This document shows positions 37,801 through 47,978 of a stretch of 64,000 nt of DNA, piece by piece (position 1 is the first letter of the stretch; the number at the start of each line of letters is the position of its first letter). The notes below the pieces were generated by a model. It saw nothing but the letters and a program-made list of their open reading frames with translations. It had not been told where the DNA came from and made no database searches. A program made the translations under genes and the position numbers. Source of the DNA: Tilletia caries (lineage: Eukaryota > Basidiomycota > Exobasidiomycetes > Tilletiales > Tilletiaceae); contig JALUTQ010000003.1 of assembly GCA_032718865.1 (NCBI GenBank), forward strand, positions 1,084,001-1,148,000, read 5' to 3'.

Positions 37801-38220
37801 AAGTGAGGAACTATACACTCTCGCCGATGGAGTTTTTGCACATCTGTTCGGGGTTTGACCAAGTACGTTCACATTCCTGCCTCTCTCGTCCCCGGTCTTC
37901 GTTCTTTCCGCATAGGACACTGACCAGATCATAAGTTCATGGTCACTAGTCACTCCTGGGTAATCCCTTACATTCGTTTCTGCTGACATCTTCCCCTTTC
38001 CTCTCCTCCTCCTCCTCCGCCCTGGTTTCCGTCTGCAATGGGTCTACACAGGCTGAACGTATTCTCCACAGGAAGTTCCAGCGTTTCCAGGCCACAGAAG
38101 TAATGCGACTGTGCAAAACGACATGATATTTGACTCCACTGGCACAATCCCTCATTTCAGCTGCTATGAGAACAATCAAGCCTTGGACTTCCGTGTTGCA
38201 AGGCTTGAAGGCTTACATCA

Positions 38221-38460
38221 ATGTCACGAGAATTTGCTTCGTTCCCGCTGGCTCCTCCTTCCTCTTCTTATCACAGTTTCTGGCTCCGTGCCCCTGCGTA
38301 CATCGAACCGCCTTTTCTCGTCGACTCTGTATGAAGTATCTAATGTGAGTGCATTGCATCGATCTACACCAGGTGAATGGTTTGCGTTCGATCGTATACA
38401 TTGAGGCTGATATTTTGTTGCGTATAACCTGCTCCGGAGGACCGACAGTCTCACAGGATT
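38221..38460 (+). pseudogene. Secreted-protein family relic in unit B1
   Basis: The region from ATGTCACGAGAATTTGC follows the secreted-gene layout: Leu/Ser/Pro-coding pyrimidine-rich segment, GTACATCGAAC matching CCACATCGAAC, a GTGAGTGCATTGCATCGATC donor matching GTGAGTGCACGGAATCGAC, and CTGCTCCGGAGGA matching the second exon. Frame interrupted. Repeated at 44054. Confidence 0.48.
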
Positions 38461-39182
38461 CCGACGTTCTGCAAGAAGCACTCGGAGAGTGCTTATCTAA
38501 CCAGGGAAGGCGGCATTTCGAGTAACAGGAACATTTGACAAGGCGTTGCCTTGTTCTCTGTGAGTGCGGAGCAGATATCCATCTGAACGAGCGCGACTGC
38601 CTCTATATTGAAGCACCCCCAGGCTCGGCCCTGCCTTGCTCCTGTCGCTGCGGAGCAAATATGACGACTACTAGCCGAGGCAGACCGCTGTGAAGAAGTG
38701 ATGGAATGTCTTGCAAGAGACGGGGGTATCACGATCTATAAGGCCTGTCCGAACCCTGGATGCTGGCTTCGCATAATGGTCATGGCTGTCGGCGATATAT
38801 GCCTTCGAATACGGTCCATCACATGTTTAAACACTCCCTGCATCGAAACGAACGTTCCCACACATCGGCGCTCTGCCAGCCTGCCTCAATCACTGCGGAT
38901 ACTGTCTGAAACGATGCATTATGTAGAAGGACCATGACCGCTGCCTCGTTGAGATTGTGACATGCTCAAGCTCTTTTACTGAGAGATCACTTATCTAGGT
39001 TGTTGTCTGTTGATATATGGTCCATGAAAGCGTGGTTCCACGAACGGATCAATGCATCAAGCACCGTAGCCATCGGATCGTCATGGACTTGAATTGATAG
39101 TACAGAAGGAACGAAGTCATGTGTATGCCTTCATACTCGAGCTTGCGGCGGGCAGAGACGAGACGAGAAGAACAGAAGATTC

Positions 39183-41309
39183 ACACCTGATTGACACCCT
39201 CATTCAGCCGCCGACAAACATCCCTCAAAGCCTTCGCTCCAAACTCCAAATCACCCACATCCAGAAACACGCTCCCCGCCATGCGCGCCCACATCCGATC
39301 TCCATGCTCATACACCGGAATCGCCGTACGGAACTCGTCCCAAAGCGTTCGGAAGAAGTACGCTTTTTAGCTTGGCTTTCCGTTCGGCGGGATGGGCCGG
39401 CGAGAAGACGGCGCTGGTGAGCGGCAGACGGAGGTTCACTAGCGACATCGTGTGCGGGCGTTGGCGCTGCGGGAGGCTGGATGACGATCTGCTGCTTTCC
39501 GTGGTGGGAGCAGCTGTGGTGCTTGCGTTCTCTCCCTTGTCCTCGTTTGTCGTCGAAGGCTGATCGGGATCATTGGTCACCGCAGCCAAGGTAACATCGT
39601 CCAATACTTCCAGCATTTCAGTGCCCAGAATCTTTGCGGCTAGTTGACCGCCTCGGAGCGCAACCCAGTGCGTATATGCCATGATCCGGCGTTCGCCTCC
39701 CAGCTTCTGTCGGAAGTCGAGTGCTGAGGGCGGTGTTTACGATTCAAAGGTTCAGCACGATGCACCTCTTTATCTGCTTTGGCTTTTTGGATGCTAATCC
39801 TACCTGCGTCGACCGTCATCAAGCTTGACCAATCTACAGTTCCGGACGATTCCCTGCGGAAAGAAACGTTGATAAGATCGTCAGTTCGACGTTTCTCTCA
39901 CTATCGACTACCGTCGGACCGCGAGCCAACTGACCATTGCACTCTGCAAAATCCCAAGCCATACAATATGTCAGCCTTGGGTGGTAAGAAGTCACGAGCA
40001 ATAGATACACGCACCTCCAAGAATTCGTGGGCAATGCCCCTTCCACGGCAGCCTTGTCGGCTTCCGCTCTCTGTGCGGCGGGTATGTACATCCACGAGAT
40101 GGGAACACCTTGGACGGCGTGCTGGTTTCGTTTGGCAACGTAGAATACGGCACATCCCCGATGCGCATACAGCCTACAACATGAAAAACGTTCCAATGTC
40201 AAGCTGTGATCGGGCATAACAGGTCAGGGGTCACTCCGTATCCTCACCATTTGTGACAGTTAGAAACACTGCAGAGGCATAGAAGGGGAGTTTTAGCAAA
40301 CTAGCGCTATAGACTACACTCTGGAACGACGACTTCTCACAAAAAGTCAGGATCTGCACTGCCAATGTCAAGTTGAATCTGTCCAATCGCATGCGCTCCA
40401 TCAATCTGCAAGTGTTGTTCCCGAAATTTGGAAAGTGGTCAGAATGCAATTGTTCCCGAGCCCTCCTCTCATATCTTCACTCACAAAGGTCATGATCACA
40501 TGCTTCTTCGCCAGAGCAACGAGCTTCTCCCATGGCAGCCTGACACCAGGCATACTCGAAATCGCATCAAACACCGCCAGGCGAATCCTGCCTTTCCCCT
40601 TCCGCTGAGCCAGTGCTTCTTCGCTCCGATCCCGCAAGATGACCTCCTCCACCGCCTTGAGGATCTCCTCATCCCGGAGCGGCCACCGAAGCGGGACCTC
40701 CACCTTGCGATAGCCTGCCTGATTCCCTGTGTTTGAGTCGAGTAGGTACTGCACATTCAGCCCGATCGCGCCGTAGATGGTCGAGAGCGTCAGGATGGCG
40801 TCGGATGGCTCGAAGATGGTGTGGGGCAGGTCCCGGATGACGGAGTGGAAGGCGGTGGTGGTGTTGGGGACGAAGGCGATGTCGTCTGGGGATACGTTGA
40901 GGAGCGGGGCGATGCGTTCGCGGGAGGCCAGCAGACGTTTCGGAAGGACAGAGTCGATGAAGTACTGTCCGTTTCAATGAAAAAAATGCGTCAGAATTCC
41001 TCCATTATTCACATTCTTTGGGGAACTCTGGAAACTGGCGAGGAGATTGAGGGGAAGTGCGAAGGAACTCACATCGGGACACGCCTCAATCTCATCCTGA
41101 ATCTCCTTATACGCCTGACAGACCACATTCGGACACGCCCCAAACGCACCCGCGTTCAAATTGGTATACCGCGCCTTAAAGCTCCAATACCGCGCACATG
41201 CCTGACCAAGCTTCTCCAGCCCGACCCCGAAGTGCGCAGCGTCGTACTCGGCCCACTCGCGCGCGTACGTCGTCGAACTCGGCATAGGGTCGTGCTCGGC
41301 TGTTGTTGG
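39183..41309 (-). pseudogene. Class-V aminotransferase, 5'-truncated and frameshifted copy
   Basis: Same eight-exon layout as the intact copy at 45013-47541, but the first roughly 145 codons are missing. The sequence switches after CTCGGCTGTTGTTG at about 41309 into the promoter repeats of the next secreted-protein gene. The last exon has five T's near 39363-39367 where the intact copy has four, which shifts the frame within the C-terminal domain (KLK-SVLLPNALG). Without start codon or promoter it is a pseudogene created by the tandem duplication breakpoint. Confidence 0.82.
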
Positions 41310-41665
41310 AGATTTACATGTATGTAATCGCAGCTCGGATTGACGCCCAGTGTTACTTCTATTATCCATATGAGTCCGCACGCAAAGCCCGTCTCTTTCG
41401 CGTCCATTACGCCCCGAGGGTACGCCCCGACGGTCTCGAGGTATGAGATTTACATGTTACTTCTATTATCCATGTGAGTCCGCACGCAGAGCCCGTCTCT
41501 TTCACGTCCATTACGCCCCGAGGGTACGCCCCGACGGTCTCGTGGTATGAGGTTTACATGTTACTTCTATTATCCATATGAGTCCGCACGCAGAGCCCGT
41601 CTCTTTCGCGTTCATCAAGCCCCGAGGGTACGCCTCGAGGGTACCGCCCGAGTCAAGTATCAGTC
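41310..41665. repeat. Promoter-proximal repeats (unit A3), rearranged
   Basis: Three partial repeats with TATGAGTCCGCACGC(A) and CGCCCCGAGGGTACGCC words, diverged from those of units A1 and A2. They adjoin the duplication breakpoint directly and lie upstream of the intact secreted-protein gene. Confidence 0.55.
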
Positions 41666-41863
41666 CGAATCCGACCTTCATCATATGTATGTACCAGCCA
41701 CAGCAAAACGCACGGAGAATAAGAAGGGTATATATACGGGTCTGCTGTCTATACTGATCATATCCTTCCCTCCCTCTCCCATCGAAACTTCACAGTCTCT
41801 TCTTCAGCTCCTCACGCTGCACATCCTACTGCAACACCCCCCTCACATCAGCTTCACGAGAAA

Positions 41864-42494
41864 ATGATTTGCACTCGCTCCCTCGCCCTTCTCCTTTCCC
41901 TCCTTCTGGTCGCCACAGCTGCCAATTCGGCGCCTCTGCCCACATCGAACTGTCCTTCCTGCCCGGCTCTTTCTCAGCCGTCCAGCGTGAGTGCACGGAA
42001 TCGACTTGCGAGATGTCCGGATGTCTTCGATCGGTCAGGCTGACACTTTGTTCGGTAACCTGCAGCTTGAAGCTCGCGCCGGAGGAGAAGAGGGTGTCAG
42101 CGGGGCAAAAGAACTCCTGGATGACGGTCACGGTGAGTGCTCATGTACTCAGGAAGTGATCCTTTAACAACAGGTGCATCTGACGACTGATAGCGTTCAT
42201 GGTCTCGTCCGGTGAATGTGCGGTGCAGTCGCATACTTGCTCAAACTGTCCGAGGCGTCGGGATATTCGAACCAGGCGGCGCATTATGAAAGCTTAGGTG
42301 AGAAGCTGACGGATGGCGGTCGGACCTACGCCGAAGGTCTGAGGAAGATGGCACACGAAAAGAAGGTGGAAGCGTGGAGGGCCGAAGCGGCGAGGCTTCG
42401 GAACCTTGGTTCGGCGCTGACGGATGCCGGTCGGAAGCTCGCCGAAAAACTGGAGAAGCAGGTAGACGAAGCCGACCAGCAGGCCAAAGACTAA
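41864..42494 (+). CDS. Small secreted coiled-coil protein (intact, copy 3)
   Basis: Exons 41864-41986, 42066-42132 and 42229-42494 join to 151 residues; introns are GTGAGT...CAG with phase kept. The signal peptide MICTRSLALLLSLLLVATA is cut probably after NSA (about residue 23). The mature start is PLPTSNCPSCPALSQPSS, then a predicted helical region. Two degenerate repeats are visible: HYESLGEKLTDGGRTYAEGL and VEAWRAEAARLRNLGSALTD-AGRKLAEKLEK. These are amphipathic, Ala/Glu/Lys/Arg-rich and coiled-coil-like. Only two mature cysteines. No known family recognised. It has three tandem relatives and at least five relics within 14 kb. Confidence 0.72.
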
Positions 42495-43088
42495 AGAGGA
42501 ACATCTCGCCCGAGAAGCCGCCCAACGGGCAGAACGAGCCCGGCAGTAAGCACTAGCCCGGCAAGAAGCACTGGCCACGCAACAGGGTTTTGACCGGTAC
42601 CAAAGTCAGCAGCGACCCTGACGATGTTCTCGCTATGGATGTGACCGCGTTTCATACGCCCTGCACGGCTTCCGTTCGGTGGCCTCAGAAATAGAACACT
42701 CATGCCGTTCCAAACTTCGCTACCCAGCCGCAGTTGCCGCCGTCTATGCCAGGAAGAGACGTTTCTCACACAGCTGACAGCAGAAGTCTTCCAGCTGGAA
42801 CACATATTTGGAGGAGCAAAAGGAGAAGAGAAGTGGGAAAGTAAGGAGCAGAGCATGTGAGAGGTGTGCCGCGTGGGCTAGCTTTGTAAAGTAGAGACGA
42901 CCGAACGATATCTGTCGTTGAGCTCAAAACCCATCGCAATTACCTTCGACGCTTCTGCATCGGCACAGGAGACACGTTTTTCGAAAGCTAGAGCAGAGAA
43001 ACAAGGCAATCAGGACTCGAGAGAGATGGAGCACCGGTACAGACTTGCAGTACAGAGAGAGGAGACGACAGACGGATCCAAACCATTC

Positions 43089-43633
43089 TCACGGACGGTA
43101 GTCTTCGACGACCTCCATCCATTCGCTTCTGGCCTTCCTCGTCACCGTCGTGGCGTCCGACGACGTAAGGCAACGTCGAGAGCTTGCCATGTGATCTTGT
43201 GACGGGAAGAATCTCGACGTCCGACTTTCCCTTCGCCGGGCAGACCGACCTCGACGTCCTTGTGATTTCGGTACGGAACCAGGATCTTGGTGATGTCCGC
43301 ACGACATCTGGACATCCGGAATATGAATACGGAGGTAACGTCAGTATCAAGGCATTTGCATTGGCTCACACATTCTCTGATTGTCACTCACGCTACAAGT
43401 ACCCTATCCTTGATCCCTTCCACAGGCGTGACTCGTCCTCGCAACGTATCTCACCCGTCATCGCCAACTTGGGATCGATAGCCGTCCGAACGAACAGACC
43501 AACAAGCGCAAACGTGACCGCAATGACCCTCAGAAGGCTCATCTTTCGAGACCGCGCCGGAAGGAAATTGTTGCTGGAAACTCGGAATCGCACGTGCTGG
43601 TCATGCCGAGGAGGAACGCGTTGTCTCGCGACG
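43089..43633 (-). pseudogene. Lon protease 3'-end fragment (copy 3)
   Basis: Identical in layout to copy 2 (offset 5,833): [13 protein letters not shown], intron-sized gap, CRADITKILVPYRNHKDVE and the terminal MEVVEDYRP-stop. Disabled by frame changes. Confidence 0.8.
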
Positions 43634-44053
43634 AAGTGAGGAACTATACACTCTCGCCGATGGAGTTTTTGCACATCTGTTCGGGGTTTGACCAAGTACG
43701 TTCACATTCCTGCCTCTCTCGTCCCCGGTCTTCGTTCTTTCCGCATAGGACACTGACCAGATCATAAGTTCATGGTCACTAGTCACTCCTGGGTAATCCC
43801 TTACATTCGTTTCTGCTGACATCTTCCCCTTTCCTCTCCTCCTCCTCCTCCGCCCTGGTTTCCGTCTGCAATGGGTCTACACAGGCTGAACGTATTCTCC
43901 ACAGGAAGTTCCAGCGTTTCCAGGCCACAGAAGTAATGCGACTGTGCAAAACGACATGATATTTGACTCCACTGGCACAATCCCTCATTTCAGCTGCTAT
44001 GAGAACAATCAAGCCTTGGACTTCCGTGTTGCAAGGCTTGAAGGCTTACATCA

Positions 44054-44293
44054 ATGTCACGAGAATTTGCTTCGTTCCCGCTGGCTCCTCCTTCCTCTTC
44101 TTATCACAGTTTCTGGCTCCGTGCCCCTGCGTACATCGAACCGCCTTTTCTCGTCGACTCTGTATGAAGTATCTAATGTGAGTGCATTGCATCGATCTAC
44201 ACCAGGTGAATGGTTTGCGTTCGATCGTATACATTGAGGCTGATATTTTGTTGCGTATAACCTGCTCCGGAGGACCGACAGTCTCACAGGATT
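44054..44293 (+). pseudogene. Secreted-protein family relic in unit B2
   Basis: Duplicate of the relic at 38221; same donor-like and second-exon remnants. Confidence 0.48.
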
Positions 44294-45012
44294 CCGACGT
44301 TCTGCAAGAAGCACTCGGAGAGTGCTTATCTAACCAGGGAAGGCGGCATTTCGAGTAACAGGAACATTTGACAAGGCGTTGCCTTGTTCTCTGTGAGTGC
44401 GGAGCAGATATCCATCTGAACGAGCGCGACTGCCTCTATATTGAAGCACCCCAGGCTCGGCCCTGCCTTGCTCCTGTCGCTGCGGAGCAAATATGACGAC
44501 TACTAGCCGAGGCAGACCGCTGTGAAGAAGTGATGGAATGTCTTGCAAGAGACGGGGTATCACGATCTATAAGGCCTGTCCGAACCCTGGATGCTGGCTT
44601 CGCATAATGGTCATGGCTGTCGGCGATATATGCCTTCGAATACGGTCCATCACATGTTTAAACACTCCCTGCATCGAAACGAACGTTCCCACACATCGGC
44701 GCTCTGCCAGCCTGCCTCAATCACTGCGGATACTGTCTGAAACGATGCATTATGTAGAAGGACCATGACCGCTGCCTCGTTGAGATTGTGACATGCTCAA
44801 GCTCTTTTTACTGAGAGATCACTTATCTAGGTTGTTGTCTGTTGATATATGGTCCATGAAAGCGTGGTTCCACGAACGGATCAATGCATCAAGCACCGTA
44901 GCCATCGGATCGTCATGGACTTGAATTGATAGTACAGAAGGAACGAAGTCATGTGTATGCCTTCATACTCGAGCTTGCGGCGGGCAGAGACGAGACGAGA
45001 AGAACAGAAGAT

Positions 45013-47541
45013 TCACACCTGATCGACACCCTCATTCAGCCGCCGACAAACATCCCTCAAAGCCTTCGCTCCAAACTCCAAATCACCCACATCCAGAAAC
45101 ACGCTCCCCGCCATGCGCGCCCACATCCGATCTCCATGCTCATACACCGGAATCGCCGTACGGAACTCGTCCCAAAGCGTTCGGAAGAAGTACGCTTTTA
45201 GCTTGGCTTTCCGTTCGGCGGGATGGGCCGGCGAGAAGACGGCGCTGGTGAGCGGCAGACGGAGGTTCACTAGCGACATCGTGTGCGGGCGTTGGCGCTG
45301 CGGGAGGCTGGATGACGATCTGCTGCTTTCCGTGGTGGGAGCAGCTGTGGTGCTTGCGTTCTCTCCCTTGTCCTCGTTTGTCGTCGAAGGCTGATCGGGA
45401 TCATTGGTCACCGCAGCCAAGGTAACATCGTCCAATACTTCCAGCATTTCAGTGCCCAGAATCTTTGCGGCTAGTTGACCGCCTCGGAGCGCAACCCAGT
45501 GCGTATATGCCATGATCCGGCGTTCGCCTCCCAGCTTCTGTCGGAAGTCGAGTGCTGAGGGCGGTGTTTACGATTCAAAGGTTCAGCACGATGCACCTCT
45601 TTATCTGCTTTGGCTTTTGGATGCTAATCCTACCTGCGTCGACCGTCATCAAGCTTGACCAATCTACAGTTCCGGACGATTCCCTGCGGAAAGAAACGTT
45701 GATAAGATCGTCAGTTCGACGTTTCTCTCACTATCGACTACCGTCGGACCGCGAGCCAACTGACCATTGCACTCTGCAAAATCCCAAGCCATACAATATG
45801 TCAGCCTTGGGTGGTAAGAAGTCACGAGCAATAGATACACGCACCTCCAAGAATTCGTGGGCAATGCCCCTTCCACGGCAGCCTTGTCGGCTTCCGCTCT
45901 CTGTGCGGCGGGTATGTACATCCACGAGATGGGAACACCTTGGACGGCGTGCTGGTTTCGTTTGGCAACGTAGAATACGGCACATCCCCGATGCGCATAC
46001 AGCCTACAACATGAAAAACGTTCCAATGTCAAGCTGTGATCGGGCATAACAGGTCAGGGGTCACTCCGTATCCTCACCATTTGTGACAGTTAGAAACACT
46101 GCAGAGGCATAGAAGGGGAGTTTTAGCAAACTAGCGCTATAGACTACACTCTGGAACGACGACTTCTCACAAAAAGTCAGGATCTGCACTGCCAATGTCA
46201 AGTTGATTCTGTCCAATCGCATGGGCTCCATCAATCTGCAAGTGTTGTTCCCGAAATTTGGAAAGTGGTCAGAATGCAATTGTTCCCGAGCCCTCCTCTC
46301 ATATCTTCACTCACAAAGGTCATGATCCCATGCTTCTTCGCCAGAGCAACGAGCTTCTCCCATGGCAGCCTGACACCAGGCATACTCGAAATCGCATCAA
46401 ACACCGCCAGGCGAATCCTGCCTTTCCCCTTCCGCTGAGCCAGTGCTTCTTCGCTCCGATCCCGCAAGATGACCTCCTCCACCGCCTTGAGGATCTCCTC
46501 ATCCCGGAGCGGCCACCGAAGCGGGACCTCCACCTTGCGATAGCCTGCCTGATTCCCTGTGTTCGAGTCGAGTAGGTACTGCACATTCAGCCCGATCGCG
46601 CCGTAGATGGTCGAGAGCGTCAGGATGGCGTCGGATGGCTCGAAGATGGTGTGGGGCAGGTCCCGGATGACGGAGTGGAAGGCGGTGGTGGTGTTGGGGA
46701 CGAAGGCGATGTCGTCTGGGGATACGTTGAGGAGCGGGGCGATGCGTTCGCGGGAGGCCAGCAGACGTTTCGGAAGGACAGAGTCGATGAAGTACTGTCC
46801 GTTTCAATGAAAAAAATGCGTCAGAATTCCTCCATTATTCACATTCTTTGGGGAACTCTGGAAACTGGCGAGGAGATTGAGGGGAAGTGCGAAGGAACTC
46901 ACGTCGGGACACGCCTCAATCTCATCCTGAATCTCCTTATACGCCTGACAGACCACATTCGGACACGCCCCAAACGCACCCGCGTTCAAATTGGTATACC
47001 GCGCCTTAAAGCTCCAATACCGCGCACATGCCTGACCAAGCTTCTCCAGCCCGACCCCGAAGTGCGCAGCGTCGTACTCGGCCCATTCGCGCGCGTACGT
47101 CGTCGAACTCGGCGTAGGGTCGTGCTCGGCTGTTGTTGCGGGACCAATGCCGCCGGTGATGGAGGTGGAGGAGGAGAGGGTCCGGAGAGGGTCGGTGGGG
47201 CGGGAGGTGGGGGTGGTGGAGGAAGGGGCGAGCGGGTCTGCGGGGAGGGATTCGGCCCAGGGGTTGGACGAAGCTGGCGCGGAGGAGAGGTTGAGGGTGT
47301 GGAGCTCGGACGTGGGAGGCGCGAGATGGTCGCTATCCTCCGTCGAGGCTGGCTCATCCTCCTCCTCCTCCTCTTTGTCCGCATCCTTGTCGTCGTCTTT
47401 ATCGTTATCCTCGTCGTTGTCGCCGTTGTCGTCGTCGTGCTGAGTTGGGTCGGAGGATGAGACCATGGCAGAGAGCGCAGGAGCGTGGGACTCTTCCTCT
47501 GCCCAAGGGTCAGTCGCACCTGCTGAGGAGGACGACTGCAT
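45013..47541 (-). CDS. Class-V (isopenicillin-N-epimerase-like) aminotransferase
   Basis: PLP-dependent enzyme of the class-V fold. Exons 47541-46903, 46794-46315, 46235-46171, 46098-46078, 46003-45845, 45773-45765, 45683-45634 and 45554-45013 give 654 residues. The first 140 residues are acidic and low-complexity. Then come YTNLNAGAFGACP (substrate loop), IAFVPNTTTAFHSV, the PLP aspartate in IDGAHAIGQNQLD (about 375) and the Schiff-base lysine in SNCHKW (about 401). GTVDWSSLMTVDA and ALDFRQKLGGERRIMAYTHW follow. Exon 6 is only 9 bp (AGTGCAATG between TTTTGCAG and GTCAGT) and yields WRVQWESSGTVDW. Substrate unknown; amino-acid epimerase, cysteine-desulfurase-like and ergothioneine EgtE-like roles are alternatives. 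Upstream promoter intact, unlike the copy at 39183. Confidence 0.83.
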
Positions 47542-47978
47542 TGTGACGCGTGACTGCTGAGATCGAGTTGCTGTATGTGGTTGACCTCAAGAACGTGTCC
47601 ACGGATCCCGAGTCATCTCGAGCTCAACCGCACGCCTGTGCGCAGGCGGGAACGTAACTTTTGGGGTCGTTATCTAAATCTTATCTATACAAACAAACGA
47701 GATGTATGTACTTGGATTTTGGATGTTTAGATGAGGACAAGAACGAAGGAACGAGACTGGGTTGAGCGAGTGTATGTGGCCCAGAAGGACTGTGGGTGGG
47801 GTGGTGGAGACAGCGATTAATGCAAGAACAGCAGAGTACGACCCTTTGGCAACGGAGCGAGATGAAGGAAGGCGGGGGGCGAGAGTGCGCGGTCCAAATA
47901 TCGACAGGAGAAAGAGGGTAGGGCAAAAGGCGAAGATGTGGGAGTGAGGTCGGTCTGACCTATTGAAGGGGTGGTGAT
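47542..47978. other. Intergenic region
   Basis: Promoter of the aminotransferase gene and 3' flank of the membrane-protein gene. No gene seen. Confidence 0.5.

Larger units (their letters stand above)
35016..37900. repeat. Duplicated unit A, copy 2
   Basis: Second copy of the unit starting at 32130. It is also the left half of the younger tandem duplication of about 5.83 kb that ends near 41309. Contains a secreted-gene relic, promoter repeats (35514-35821), a frameshifted secreted-protein gene and an inverted Lon fragment. Confidence 0.75.
38000..41309. repeat. Duplicated unit B, copy 1
   Basis: Left copy of the aminotransferase-bearing segment. It matches 43833-47130 closely (offset 5,830-5,833), differing by scattered substitutions and single-base indels. 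It ends abruptly at about 41309 inside aminotransferase exon 1. Confidence 0.8.
41690..47130. repeat. Right copy of the ~5.83-kb tandem duplication
   Basis: Covers secreted-protein gene copy 3, Lon fragment copy 3, a relic and the aminotransferase gene. The colinear left copy is about 35857-41300. Long stretches are identical, so the event is recent. Confidence 0.8.

Noticed and set aside
41826..42131. 101-codon minus-strand ORF present in all three secreted-gene copies
   Set aside because: Antisense to exons 1-2 and introns of the secreted gene; conserved only because the DNA is duplicated.
34173..43633. Processed (retroposed) Lon pseudogenes
   Set aside because: An intron-sized gap with donor-like sequence is kept at the authentic intron position, so these are DNA duplications.
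46651..47460. Plus-strand ORF ending in a strongly hydrophobic Val/Ile stretch
   Set aside because: Antisense to the acidic Asp/Glu-rich N-terminus of the aminotransferase; the hydrophobicity is a complement artefact.
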